Source: UBA5336 sp964506685 (GTDB lineage: Bacteria; Pseudomonadota; Alphaproteobacteria; Caulobacterales; Hyphomonadaceae). Taken from it: DNA of 64,000 nt. Under the pieces are notes generated by a model that ran no database searches, had not been told where the DNA came from, and saw only the letters and a list, made by a program, of their open reading frames with translations. This document shows, piece by piece, positions 18,421-27,375 of the stretch. Numbering within the stretch: the first letter of the stretch is position 1; each line of letters opens with the position of its first letter. Location of the stretch: the NCBI GenBank assembly GCA_964506685.1, contig CAZDMQ010000001.1, positions 85,950 to 149,949 of the forward strand. Reading direction: 5' to 3'. Made by a program: the position numbers and the translations under genes.

Positions 18421-19428
18421 ATGACGATGGACATCAGTATCTGTATTCCGACATACCGGCGGAACGAGCAGCTTGCCGAGCTGCTGGCGGCCCTGCAGGG
18501 CGTGACCGCGCCCGAGACGGGCGGCAAGACCCGCATCCTGGTCATTGACAACAATCCCGGCGGGGAGGCCCGTCCCGTGGTCGAGGCTGCGGCCGCACAG
18601 GCCGGGGGCTTCCCCATTTCGTACATCCACGAAACCCGGCCGGGCGTGTCGCATGTCCGCAACCGGGCGCTGGAGGCCAACCGGACAGGCGATTTCCTCG
18701 TCTTCATCGATGATGACGAACTGCCGACCCGGGACTGGCTCGTGGCGCTCTGGGCGACCTGGCAGAACACCGGGGCAGCCGCCGTGTTCGGCCCGGTCCG
18801 CGCGGTCTATGGCGAGACGGCGCCGGCCTGGATGGTCGCCGCCGGCATCCACGACTGTCCCGTCGACGAGACGGCCGCGCGTACCCATCCGGGGTTCACC
18901 AATAACTGCCTGATCCACCTGCCGCGGGTGCGCCAGCACGGGCTGGGCTTTGATCCTGCGCTCGGCCTGACCGGCGGCGAGGACATCATCTTCTTCGATG
19001 GCCTGCTGCAGCGCGGCGAACGGCTTGCCAACGCGCAGTCGGCCTGGCTCACCGAACGGGTCCCGCCGGAGCGGGCGACCACGGGCTGGCTGAAGCAGCG
19101 CTGGCGCCGGGAGGGGGCGACCGATGCGCTGCTCTACCATCGCCGCCGGGGCGGCACCGGCAGCCGGTGGCGGGCAGTGGTGCAGGCGGTGCCGCGCCTT
19201 GCAATCGGCGGCGGGCTGACACTGCTCGACTGGCTTGCCCATGGCGGCCGCATGTCCGCCCGCGTTGCCGGCCATCTCTACACCTTCCAGCGCGGGCGCG
19301 GCATGCTCGATTTCGCCTTCGACAAGCGGCTCGAGGAATATGCCCGTCCCGCCAGCGGAACCGGGCCGGGAGCAGGGCCGGGTCCGGTCATGGGACCCAA
19401 CACGAATGGAGCGAATGCGCATGGCTGA
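18421..19428 (+). CDS. Glycosyltransferase family 2 protein
   Basis: A 335-residue GT-A fold glycosyltransferase, cytoplasmic or membrane-associated. It starts with ISICIPTYRRNEQL, the usual GT2 opening, and has the metal/nucleotide-binding DDD in VFIDDDELPTRDW and a GGEDIIFFDGLL acceptor-region motif. The start was set at 18421 (MTMDIS); an upstream in-frame ATG (18340) adds a basic stretch without family similarity. Its end overlaps the next glycosyltransferase by 8 bp, so the two are coupled. Sugar specificity cannot be read from sequence. Confidence 0.88.
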   Translation: MTMDISICIPTYRRNEQLAELLAALQGVTAPETGGKTRILVIDNNPGGEARPVVEAAAAQAGGFPISYIHETRPGVSHVRNRALEANRTGDFLVFIDDDELPTRDWLVALWATWQNTGAAAVFGPVRAVYGETAPAWMVAAGIHDCPVDETAARTHPGFTNNCLIHLPRVRQHGLGFDPALGLTGGEDIIFFDGLLQRGERLANAQSAWLTERVPPERATTGWLKQRWRREGATDALLYHRRRGGTGSRWRAVVQAVPRLAIGGGLTLLDWLAHGGRMSARVAGHLYTFQRGRGMLDFAFDKRLEEYARPASGTGPGAGPGPVMGPNTNGANAHG

Positions 19429-20386
19429 GGTTGCCGTTCTCATCGCCGTCTACAATGGCGAAGCCTTTATCGCCGACGCCGTGCGGAGCGCACTGGACCA
19501 GACCGTCGAGCCCGAGGTGATCGTGGTCGACGATTGTTCCACCGATGCGACCTGCGCAGCCGTGGAAGCGGCCGGCGCCGGCTCGCCGCGCCTGACCCTG
19601 GTGCGTCAGCCGCAAAACATGGGGCCCGGTGCGGCCCGTAACCGGGCGCTGGAACTTGCCCGGGCGGACTGGGTCACCGTGCTCGATGCCGATGACCGGA
19701 TGGCGCCGGACCGGGTCGAACGCCTGCTCACGCTGGCCGGGACGGGCGACTGGGACATGATTGCCGATGATATCATGCGCATTACCGATTGGGATGCGCT
19801 CGACAGCTATCGCCGCCAGTGGCGCGAAGGCGAGATCGGCCGGCTCGAAGTGGGCTTTGCCGATTTCATCCGCGAGAACCATCGCGACATCTGCGGCGAG
19901 GGACGCGAACTGGGATTCCTGAAGCCGCTGATGCGCCGGACGGCAATGGAGGCCGCTGGCCTGCGTTACAATGAAGCGATGCGGCTGGGCGAGGACTACG
20001 ACCTCTATGCCCGCGCCCTGCTGGCGGGGCTGCGTCTCCTGGTCGTCGATCCACTTGGCTATTACGCCTTCGAGACCCCCGGCTCGCTGAGCAAGTCCCA
20101 CTCGGTCAGCGCCCTCGAACAGGTCTATCGGGCCGACCGGGCCATGCTCGCCAGGCCGGGACTGGATGCCCGGTCGCGCGCCGCCCTGCGGGCCCATCGC
20201 CAGCTCACCCACCGCAAATGGGCCTGGGCGCGGCTCATCGAAGCGGTTGGAAATCGCGACATCGGCGAGGCGGCCCGGTGCTTCATGGCGCCGCCGGATG
20301 TGATCGGTGTTCTCCTCTCCGGGGTCTTCAGCCACTTCTTCGATCCGAACCACCCGCGTCGCGCGAAGTCGCTTTCCTCGGCCTGA
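19421..20386 (+). CDS. Glycosyltransferase family 2 protein
   Basis: A 321-residue GT2 enzyme, starting AEVAVLIAVYNGEAF, with DDCSTDATC for nucleotide binding and the DXD-type motif VLDADDRM. The start at 19421 has GGAG 9 bases upstream; in-frame ATGs at 19406 and 19415 are possible but would place the ribosome site too close. It overlaps the preceding glycosyltransferase by 8 bp. It resembles the GT2 at 31033-32073 (both keep LDADD and an LGFLKPL/LGYLKPL motif before the catalytic region), suggesting a shared ancestor and perhaps related sugar substrates. Confidence 0.9.
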   Translation: MAEVAVLIAVYNGEAFIADAVRSALDQTVEPEVIVVDDCSTDATCAAVEAAGAGSPRLTLVRQPQNMGPGAARNRALELARADWVTVLDADDRMAPDRVERLLTLAGTGDWDMIADDIMRITDWDALDSYRRQWREGEIGRLEVGFADFIRENHRDICGEGRELGFLKPLMRRTAMEAAGLRYNEAMRLGEDYDLYARALLAGLRLLVVDPLGYYAFETPGSLSKSHSVSALEQVYRADRAMLARPGLDARSRAALRAHRQLTHRKWAWARLIEAVGNRDIGEAARCFMAPPDVIGVLLSGVFSHFFDPNHPRRAKSLSSA

Positions 20387-20499
20387 CCTTGCCCGCCATG
20401 GTGTTGGCGTGATCTTTGCTTGCCTTGTGCGCCCCGTCTTGTCACACACATCGCAAACGGGCAGGACCCATGATCGTCAGACAGAAAGACTGAACTGGG

Positions 20500-21441
20500 A
20501 TGAGTGTAGTGTTCCGTGATGCGTACCAGTCCATGAAAAGGGGCGGGGAGGGCGCTGTGAAAAGAGGGCGAGGCAAGCTCCGGCGCGCAAAGGACAAGCT
20601 GCTCGCCTTTGTTCGGGAGATCGAGGAAGAGACCCGGCCGCGCGTCGAGACGCCCCTGCCGGTGAACCCTGCCATTGTCGAGGACGACGCGCCGGTGGGC
20701 TTCGAAATGGCACCACGCGGGATCGACGCCCGGGCGCCCAATGGCATGCGGATCTACGCGGTGGGCGACATCCATGGCCGCGCGGACCTGCTCCGGCGCC
20801 TGATCGCAATGATCGAGGAGGATGCGGCCAGGGCAACGGAAATCAGGAAAGTCATTGTCTTTCTCGGGGACTATGTGGACCGTGGCTTTCAGTCCCGCGA
20901 TGTCATCGAATACCTGTCCAGTGGCGTGCTGGAGAATTTCGAGACCTATTTCCTGAAGGGCAATCACGAATACGCCTTCGAGATGTTCCTCTCCGATCCC
21001 GCCTTCGGTCCCGAATGGGCCCGGTTCGGCGGCGCGGAAACCCTGATGTCCTATGGTATCCAGCCGCCCCGGTCGAAGATCGACAAATCGGGCTGGGAGC
21101 AGGTCTGCGCGAAGCTCAACCAGGCCCTGCCGGTCGAACATCGCCGGTTTCTCAACGGGCTTCTCCTGTTCAAGGAACTCGGCGACTACCTCTTTGTCCA
21201 TGCCGGGTTGCGGCCCGGCCTGTCCCTGGCCGATCAGAACGAGCGGGACTTCCTCTGGATCCGCGAGGAATTCATCAATGATACCGGCGCCTTCGACCGG
21301 ATGATCGTGCACGGCCACACCCCGATCAGCGATCCTCACCACGATCATCGCCGGATCGGCATCGATACCGGAGCCTACCTGACCGGGAAACTCACTGCAG
21401 CGGTGCTTTCAGCAGACGAGGTCAGCTTCATTTCCACGTGA
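20500..21441 (+). CDS. PPP-family metallophosphoesterase (serine/threonine/tyrosine protein phosphatase-like)
   Basis: A 313-residue phosphatase. The two-metal core is complete: GDIHG (about residue 89), GDYVDRG, GNHE, and the C-terminal VHGHTPI. The N-terminal 65 residues are strongly basic (KRGRGKLRRAKDK) and probably extended, perhaps a membrane-surface contact. It lies directly before the export lipoprotein and upstream of the tyrosine-kinase co-polymerase. No low-molecular-weight tyrosine phosphatase (Wzb type) is seen in the window, so this enzyme is a candidate for dephosphorylating that kinase; this is inference from position. Confidence 0.86.
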   Translation: MSVVFRDAYQSMKRGGEGAVKRGRGKLRRAKDKLLAFVREIEEETRPRVETPLPVNPAIVEDDAPVGFEMAPRGIDARAPNGMRIYAVGDIHGRADLLRRLIAMIEEDAARATEIRKVIVFLGDYVDRGFQSRDVIEYLSSGVLENFETYFLKGNHEYAFEMFLSDPAFGPEWARFGGAETLMSYGIQPPRSKIDKSGWEQVCAKLNQALPVEHRRFLNGLLLFKELGDYLFVHAGLRPGLSLADQNERDFLWIREEFINDTGAFDRMIVHGHTPISDPHHDHRRIGIDTGAYLTGKLTAAVLSADEVSFIST

Positions 21442-21542
21442 ATCCCGGTTAAGGGTCATTACGAATAATATGGGACAGTCAGAGGCCAGAGCGTAACCGG
21501 CTTCCGGCTATGGGGCCCGATGACTTGGGAAAGGGAATGAGA

Positions 21543-22133
21543 ATGAACCGGATCGCCCTGATACTCGGAGCCATGATGATGCTCCTCCTGCTCGGCCTCG
21601 GCGCCTGCCAGCAGAGCACGATATCCTCGTCCACCGTGCCGGTCGCAGATCAGCCGCCGCCATTTTCCGAGCTCGAGTACCGGCTTGGCGATGGCGACTC
21701 CCTGCGCGTGACGGTGTTCGGTGAACCGGACCTGACCGGCGAATACCAGGTCGACGGGATCGGGAATATCTCCATGCCCCTGATCGGGACGTTCGAGGTG
21801 GCCGGACTGACGGTGAAGGAATTTCAGACCCGCGCGGAAGGCATGTTCCGCGAGGGGGATTTCCTGCGCGAGCCGCGCGTGAGCGCCGAAGTGACGACCT
21901 TCCGGCCCTTCTACATTCTTGGCGAGGTCAACAATCCCGGCCAGTATCCCTACACCTCCGGCATGACCGTGCTGAAGGCCGTCGCAACGGCGCAGGGGTT
22001 CACCTATCGCGCCAATCGCCGGAAGGTCTACATCCGCAGGGAAAACGCCGAGACCGAGCAGGAAGTCCCGCTGACGGACACCACGCCGGTGCGGCCGGGC
22101 GACACGATACGGATCGTCGAGCGCCGGTTCTGA
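21543..22133 (+). CDS. Polysaccharide export lipoprotein (OPX/ExoF-like)
   Basis: A 196-residue outer-membrane lipoprotein: signal peptide with lipobox LGAC, then a Poly_export domain (YRLGDGDSLRVTVFGEP at about residues 45-61) and one SLBB-like domain (ILGEVNNPGQYPYTSGMTVLKA). Short OPX proteins like this form the exit channel for exopolysaccharide together with a polysaccharide co-polymerase. The start at 21543 has AAGGGA 6-7 bases upstream; the ATG at 21537 is too close to it. Acts with the beta-barrel and BY-kinase encoded next. Confidence 0.9.
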   Translation: MNRIALILGAMMMLLLLGLGACQQSTISSSTVPVADQPPPFSELEYRLGDGDSLRVTVFGEPDLTGEYQVDGIGNISMPLIGTFEVAGLTVKEFQTRAEGMFREGDFLREPRVSAEVTTFRPFYILGEVNNPGQYPYTSGMTVLKAVATAQGFTYRANRRKVYIRRENAETEQEVPLTDTTPVRPGDTIRIVERRF

Positions 22134-22600
22134 CGCGCTGGTCCCCCCTGTGTCCCGTGCGTGTCCCCCCGCGCCCGCGGGCATGGATGCAACCGCTCGC
22201 GGGGCCTTGCACGGCTCTGCATTGGTGGCGGGCGTAGCGGTTCGGCGCAGCCTTAACGCATCGGGAGGGATTTCGTGAAACCCTGCCAAACAGGAGGCGA
22301 ATCGGCAGGGGCAGTCCGAGGGGCTGCTGCGCTGCAGCAAAGTCTCTGGCGTTGTGGAAGAACCCGGTGTATTCCGGAGCGGGGCACAGGTGCCAGCTTG
22401 GGGAGACCGACGGTGAAGCCACCTTGTTTTAGCAGTGTGAACTGGCCGGTTCGCCTTGACACAAGCCGTCTGGGCAGCGCCTAAAAGATGAAGGTGCGAA
22501 GGGGGATGCCAGGTATGGCCGGTGGCACGCGAATTGAATGCCGATCTTCGAGGACTGGAACAGTGTTTGCAGTGATCGGCCGGCACGAAGGAACCCCGCA
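22134..22600. other. Intergenic region within the export gene cluster
   Basis: A 467-bp spacer between the export lipoprotein and the beta-barrel gene. No convincing gene: a 69-codon frame at 22275-22484 has no usable ribosome site or family features. It carries a candidate promoter, listed separately, and may also hold a long 5' leader for the next operon. Confidence 0.6.
22456..22486 (+). promoter_or_regulatory. Candidate promoter ahead of the beta-barrel/BY-kinase genes
   Basis: A perfect TTGACA (22456-22461) followed 19 bases later by CTAAAA (22481-22486). The -35 is ideal but the -10 is weak and the spacing long, so the call is tentative. It would give a leader of roughly 110 bases before 22601. 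Confidence 0.3.
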
Positions 22601-23926
22601 ATGACGACGATCAAGACCGCCGGCCTTCTGGCCATTGCTGCCACGGCCGTGACCCCGGCCGCCTTTGGTCAGGACTATTTCACCCGGGACCGCTACGAGA
22701 AGGTCACCGATCGCTACCAGCCCGATTTTGACCAGGAGCCGGTCCGGGTCGGCACATTCCTCGCCACGCCGGTCCTTACGGCGGGTGTCGAGGTGATCGA
22801 CAATGTGTTCGCTGTGCCCGACGACGAGCAGGGCGACGTGATCGCCGTTCTCGGGGCCGCCTCGGGGCTGCAGTCCGACTGGGGGCGGCACGAGGTCGGC
22901 GCCGATGTCGGTATCGCGCACCGCGAATATTTCGATTTCACCGATGAATCCGTGACGACGCTGAATGGCAGCCTGCGGGGGCGGGCGGATGTCACCCGGG
23001 ACTTCACGCTGGACGGCAGTGTCTATGGCCTGGCGTCGGCAGACCCCCGGACCTCGGAAGCCATCAGTGAGCTCTTCGCCGAACCGGTCGAGTTCGATCG
23101 GTTCGGGGCAACGGCACAGGCCAATTACATCCGCGACCGGATCCGGTTGCTTGCATTTGCCGGTGTCGAGACGACCGAATATGACGATGCCCTGCTGACC
23201 AGTGCGGCAGAGGCGCAATTCCCCGACGAAGAAGATCGCGCCCAGCTGGCGAACCAGGGCTTCCGGTCGAACACGCGGTCGCGGGTTGGCGGGCAGGTGG
23301 CCTATGCGATCTCCCCGGACGTCGCCGTCTATGCCCAGGGCGAGGTCAACCAGCGGGAGTATGATGAGCTGACCCCGCTGGAGGGCGGCACGATCCTCGC
23401 CAACCGGGACTCCGAGGAGTACCGGCTTGAAGTGGGGACCGATTTCGAATTGCCGAACCTGCTGCGCGGCGATGTTGCCGTGGGCTATCTCGAGGAAACC
23501 CGGGACGATCCCAACTTCGTCGATTTCGATGGCCTGTCGCTCGATGCCACGCTGAACTGGTTCCCGACCCGGCTGACGACCGTCACGCTGAATGGCGGCC
23601 GTCGAGCCGTGGATGTCGGCCTGCTCGAAGCCGGCGGCGCCCTGGAGACCGATTTCGGCGTCCGCGTGGACCATGAACTCAAGCGCAACATCCTGCTCTA
23701 TGCCCGCGGCGACTTCATCAATCGGGAGTTCGATGACGAAGTGGTGCCGGGCACGACGGAAACGCGCGACGATGATACCCTGCTCGCCGGGTTCGGAGCG
23801 ACCTACAAGCTCAACAAGCGCTTCCACCTCGATGCCGGCTACAGCCTGTTCGACCGGAGTTCGAACAACGAATTCGTCGAATTCACTCGCAATGCCTTCA
23901 CCCTTACCTTGCGCGTCTATCCCTAG
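22601..23926 (+). CDS. Outer-membrane beta-barrel protein (BBP2 family), exopolysaccharide-associated
   Basis: A 441-residue protein with a cleavable signal peptide (about residues 1-22, ending AFGQD). The remainder is a series of alternating beta strands with aromatic girdles and ends in a C-terminal Tyr (LTLRVYP), as in outer-membrane barrels. The pattern matches the putative beta-barrel porin 2 family (PF10082), often found beside polysaccharide export genes in Alphaproteobacteria. AAGGA lies 9 bases before the ATG. The BY-kinase gene follows after 45 bp. Confidence 0.82.
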   Translation: MTTIKTAGLLAIAATAVTPAAFGQDYFTRDRYEKVTDRYQPDFDQEPVRVGTFLATPVLTAGVEVIDNVFAVPDDEQGDVIAVLGAASGLQSDWGRHEVGADVGIAHREYFDFTDESVTTLNGSLRGRADVTRDFTLDGSVYGLASADPRTSEAISELFAEPVEFDRFGATAQANYIRDRIRLLAFAGVETTEYDDALLTSAAEAQFPDEEDRAQLANQGFRSNTRSRVGGQVAYAISPDVAVYAQGEVNQREYDELTPLEGGTILANRDSEEYRLEVGTDFELPNLLRGDVAVGYLEETRDDPNFVDFDGLSLDATLNWFPTRLTTVTLNGGRRAVDVGLLEAGGALETDFGVRVDHELKRNILLYARGDFINREFDDEVVPGTTETRDDDTLLAGFGATYKLNKRFHLDAGYSLFDRSSNNEFVEFTRNAFTLTLRVYP

Positions 23927-23971
23927 CCGCTCGCGCCAGATGGGCCAGTAGGGCCCAAGGAGTTGTACCCC

Positions 23972-26224
23972 GTGAACAAGCAGAGCGCCTTCTCGATCCC
24001 GGCGGCCGTTCCGGCCAAGGCCGTCATGGATATCCAGCCCGATGACAAGCTGGTCGACGTCAAGGCCCTGATCCGCACGGTCCGCCGCCGGTTCTGGCTC
24101 GGCCTGCTCAGCGCGCTGTTCACCTTCCTCGCCGTGGCGATCTACACCTTCCAGCAGACCCCGATGTTCACGGCGACCACACGGCTGGTGCTCGATACCC
24201 AGCAGGATGCGTTCGATATCGGCAATGACCTGCTCGGCCTGCCGGCCAATACTGCCGCGATCGATACCGAGCTTGAGATCATGCGGTCCGAGACGCTGCT
24301 GCAGAAGGTCGTGCCGCGCCTGTCGCTGACCGATTTTGCGGAGTTCAACTGGCAACTTCAGGAGCCGTCACTGCTCAGCACCGTGAGCAAGCAGGTCTCC
24401 GCCCTGATCCGCTCGGACGAGGGGCCGGCGGTGGCGCCGACCGAGGAGGAACGGCAGCGGGGCCTGACGCGTTATGCGACCTTCCGGCTTGGCCAGGCGA
24501 TAGATGTGTCCCGGATCGGGCCAACCTATGTGATCGACGTCACGGCCCGCAGCGAGAACCCGCAACTCGCCGCCGATATCGCCAATGCCGTTGCCGACCA
24601 GTATCTTGTCGAACAGCTCGAAGCGAAGCTGGAGGCGACGCGCCGGGCCAATCAATGGCTGTCGGACCGGCTTTCCAACCTCAAGGACGAGGTGGACGCC
24701 AAGGAACGGGCCGTCGAGATCTATCGCGCCGACAATGACCTGCTGAGTTCCGAAGGCTCGACCCTGAACCAGCAGGTGATTTCCGACCTGACCGCCCAGC
24801 GGTCGCTGCAATCGGCCGAACTCAGCGAGGCCCAGCAGCGTCTCAACCGGGTGCGCGACATCGTCCGGAATGGCGGCGATACGTCGTCGATTGCGGAAGT
24901 GCTGACCTCGCCTGTGATCAGCCAGCTTCGCGCCCAGGAGGCCGAGGTCCAGCGCCGCCGTGCCGACCTTCTGACGAGTTACGGCCCGCGCCACCCCAAC
25001 GTGCTGGCGGTCAATGCAGAACTGGCCGACGTGACCCAGCAGATCGATGCCGAGGTGACGCGGATCATCTCCAATCTCGAGAGCGAGGTCGCGATTGCCC
25101 GCGGCCGGCTCGACTCCATCGATCGCGACCTTTCTTCGGCCCGCAGCAAGCTGGCCACCAACAACAAGGCCGAAGTCACCCTGCGCCAGCTCGAGCGCGA
25201 GGCGGAGGCCAGCCGCGCGCTCTATGAGAACTTCCTCGAACAGTTCAAGGAGTCGAGCGAGCAAAGCGACCTTGTCCAGGCCGATGCGCGCATCCTGTCA
25301 GAAGCCAAGCTGCCGACCCGGCCAAGCTCGCCGCGGACCGGCGTCAATCTCGTCCTCGGCCTGCTGATGGGCCTCGTCGTGGCCGGCGGCCTCATCTTCC
25401 TTGCCGAACTCGGCGAGAACCATTTCAGCACCAGCGAGGAAGTCGAGCGTATACTCAGGACGCCGGCGCTGGGGTCGATCCCGCTGCTGACCGGGCTGCG
25501 CGGCCTTGGCAAGAAGCCGAAATCGCCCGCCGATTATGCGATCGAGAACCCGCTATCGGCCTTCTCCGAAAGCATTCGCAACCTGCGGGCCTCGATCATC
25601 TTTGCCGACCTCGACAATCCGGCCAAGACCGTCGCCGTCTGCTCGTCCCTGCCCAATGAGGGCAAGACCATGACCACCTATGCGCTCGGGCGGATGTCAG
25701 CCGTTTCGGGCTCGCGGACCCTGGTCATTGATGGCGACTTCCGCCGCCGGCAACTCACCGAAGCCACCGGCGTTGAACCGGACGTGGGGCTGATCGAACA
25801 CCTCTTTGGCGAGGTGGCTCTGGAACAGGCCATGCTCACCGACGAAGCGTCGGGGCTCGACATCCTGCCACTCTCGAACCAGCGCAACACGCCGCGCGAC
25901 GTGTTCGGCTCGCGCTCCTTCGATGCGCTGCTGCAGCGGCTGGAAGAGCATTACGACCTGATCGTGATCGATACCGGTCCGCTGCTGCTGATGGCGGAAA
26001 GCCGGGTCATCGTCTCGAAGGTGGACCAGGTGATCGTCGTGGCCAAGTGGCGCAGCACGACCCGGGCGGCGCTGAAACAGACCATGGGCATTCTCAACCA
26101 GTTTCACGCCAATGTCGCCGGGATCGTTCTCAACTTCGTGGATATCCGCAAGAAGCGCCTGCTGGAGAATGGCGGAGCGACCTACAAGGCCTACTCCAAG
26201 TACTACTCCGAAGGCGCGGTCTGA
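23972..26224 (+). CDS. Polysaccharide co-polymerase with fused BY-type tyrosine kinase (ExoP/Wzc-like)
   Basis: A 750-residue inner-membrane protein: TM1 about 40-60, Wzz domain, long periplasmic coiled coil (about 210-440), TM2 about 461-480, then a cytoplasmic kinase. Kinase motifs are Walker A CSSLPNEGKTMTT (about 556-568), Walker A' VIDGDFRRRQ and Walker B DLIVIDTGPLLL; a C-terminal tyrosine cluster (Y, Y, YY within about residues 738-747) is the autophosphorylation target. It sets polymer length and couples to the export lipoprotein. GTG start at 23972 chosen because AAGGAG lies 9 bases before; the TTG at 23963 touches that site. Confidence 0.94.
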   Translation: MNKQSAFSIPAAVPAKAVMDIQPDDKLVDVKALIRTVRRRFWLGLLSALFTFLAVAIYTFQQTPMFTATTRLVLDTQQDAFDIGNDLLGLPANTAAIDTELEIMRSETLLQKVVPRLSLTDFAEFNWQLQEPSLLSTVSKQVSALIRSDEGPAVAPTEEERQRGLTRYATFRLGQAIDVSRIGPTYVIDVTARSENPQLAADIANAVADQYLVEQLEAKLEATRRANQWLSDRLSNLKDEVDAKERAVEIYRADNDLLSSEGSTLNQQVISDLTAQRSLQSAELSEAQQRLNRVRDIVRNGGDTSSIAEVLTSPVISQLRAQEAEVQRRRADLLTSYGPRHPNVLAVNAELADVTQQIDAEVTRIISNLESEVAIARGRLDSIDRDLSSARSKLATNNKAEVTLRQLEREAEASRALYENFLEQFKESSEQSDLVQADARILSEAKLPTRPSSPRTGVNLVLGLLMGLVVAGGLIFLAELGENHFSTSEEVERILRTPALGSIPLLTGLRGLGKKPKSPADYAIENPLSAFSESIRNLRASIIFADLDNPAKTVAVCSSLPNEGKTMTTYALGRMSAVSGSRTLVIDGDFRRRQLTEATGVEPDVGLIEHLFGEVALEQAMLTDEASGLDILPLSNQRNTPRDVFGSRSFDALLQRLEEHYDLIVIDTGPLLLMAESRVIVSKVDQVIVVAKWRSTTRAALKQTMGILNQFHANVAGIVLNFVDIRKKRLLENGGATYKAYSKYYSEGAV

Positions 26225-26316
26225 ACCACCCGGCCGGCGGGATCTGGGCCGGCCATCCGGCGCCGGTCGGGCGCGCCGTGCCTGCCGGAGCTCGATGCCC
26301 TGCGAGGTCGTGCGCG

Positions 26317-26354
26317 GTCAGATACTCCAGTGGCGGTTAGATACTCCAGTGTTC
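26317..26354. repeat. 19-bp tandem duplication at the end of the sulfotransferase gene
   Basis: Two adjacent 19-bp units (26317-26335 and 26336-26354) share the 13-base core AGATACTCCAGTG. The right copy encodes the last residues HWSI and the TAA stop of the minus-strand sulfotransferase; the left copy repeats the same codons followed by TGA beyond the stop. Confidence 0.85.
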
Positions 26355-27212
26355 GAAGGGCAGACCTGTTGCAGCCCGGAAGCGCTGGGCGTCGTCGGCA
26401 AGGCGCCCGGCCATCTCGTTGCGGACCGAGTCCGGGATCGGGGGCGGAGGGGGCTTCGGCGACTGTCGCGCCACGCTCCGTTTTGCGACGTTGACGAGCG
26501 AACGGGGCATGTGGCCGCGCAGGCGGTCGCCGATCTCCGAGCGGCGAAGCCGGTTCCACCAGTCAGGCGCGCGGGCGAGTTCATCGAAGGAATTTGCCGG
26601 CCCGGCTCTTTCGGGAAGCGGCACGGGCGGCACCCCCAGCGTCCTGCAGATCTCGGCCACGGTTGCTTCCGGCTCACGTACCAGCGTGTCGAAATCCAGG
26701 ATCGTGACCTGCTCTCCGAAGCGTTCCCAGAAGGGCTTGAGGCAGGTATGGTATCGGCTTGCATGCAGGATGTGCTTGCCTGACCATGTTGACAACAGTC
26801 GTTCGGGCTCGGGCAGGTCGTCCTCGAGATAATGCGACATCCGATAGTGCGAGATCGACCGGGCGACGGGGTCCCGCGCCAGGAAGAAGATCTTCATCTC
26901 CGGATTGGCCTCATACAGGAGCTGCGGCGCGTCCGGGTTCACGTCCGTCTTGGCATAGTTCGGGGAAATGTCGCCCCACAGGGCCGTCTCGTCATCGAAC
27001 TGGCGGGCATACCAGTCGAGCCCTTTCGCGACGGTCTTGCCCGAGCAGAAGAAATCGGTTTCCTTCATGTGAGGCACGCAGATGCCCGGAACCGCCCGCA
27101 ACAATTCGTAGATCTGCGTCGTGCCGGCGCGCATCGCACCGATGATTGCGAAATCCGGTCGGGGTCTGCCGTCGTGTCGGGCCATGCGAAAACCTGTCCT
27201 GTCAGACGTCAT
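26337..27212 (-). CDS. Sulfotransferase family protein
   Basis: A 291-residue enzyme expected to transfer sulfate from PAPS to an acceptor. The 5'-phosphosulfate loop is IGAMRAGTTQIYELL (about residues 24-38), and the 3'-phosphate-binding motif is FLARDPVARSISHYRM. Further motifs (DISPNYAK, LDFDTLVREPEAT) fit bacterial carbohydrate sulfotransferases. A proline run (PPPPPIP) lies near the C-terminus. Start at 27212 has AAGG about 7 bases upstream; the later Met at 27185 is also possible. It sits inside the exopolysaccharide locus on the opposite strand, so sulfation of the polymer is a plausible but unproven role. Confidence 0.86.
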   Translation of the reverse strand: MTSDRTGFRMARHDGRPRPDFAIIGAMRAGTTQIYELLRAVPGICVPHMKETDFFCSGKTVAKGLDWYARQFDDETALWGDISPNYAKTDVNPDAPQLLYEANPEMKIFFLARDPVARSISHYRMSHYLEDDLPEPERLLSTWSGKHILHASRYHTCLKPFWERFGEQVTILDFDTLVREPEATVAEICRTLGVPPVPLPERAGPANSFDELARAPDWWNRLRRSEIGDRLRGHMPRSLVNVAKRSVARQSPKPPPPPIPDSVRNEMAGRLADDAQRFRAATGLPFEHWSI

Positions 27213-27375
27213 GCTGAACCTTGATATGCGCTCGGCGGCCGGATTTCGAGCCCGCTGCATGCGTGATGCCCCATTCTCGCGAATACGTCCATGGCCCGGC
27301 CCGCCTCCGCCGAAACCCCTTTTCGATACGGCGTCTCTGGATTACTGTTCTGTGGAAATGGTGTGGGAATAGAAC

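Noticed and set aside
22275..22484. 69-codon plus-strand frame between export genes
   Set aside because: Cysteine/arginine-rich composition, no ribosome site, no domain.
22481..24355. Minus-strand frame of 624 codons over the beta-barrel and co-polymerase
   Set aside because: No domain features; both plus-strand genes are well supported.
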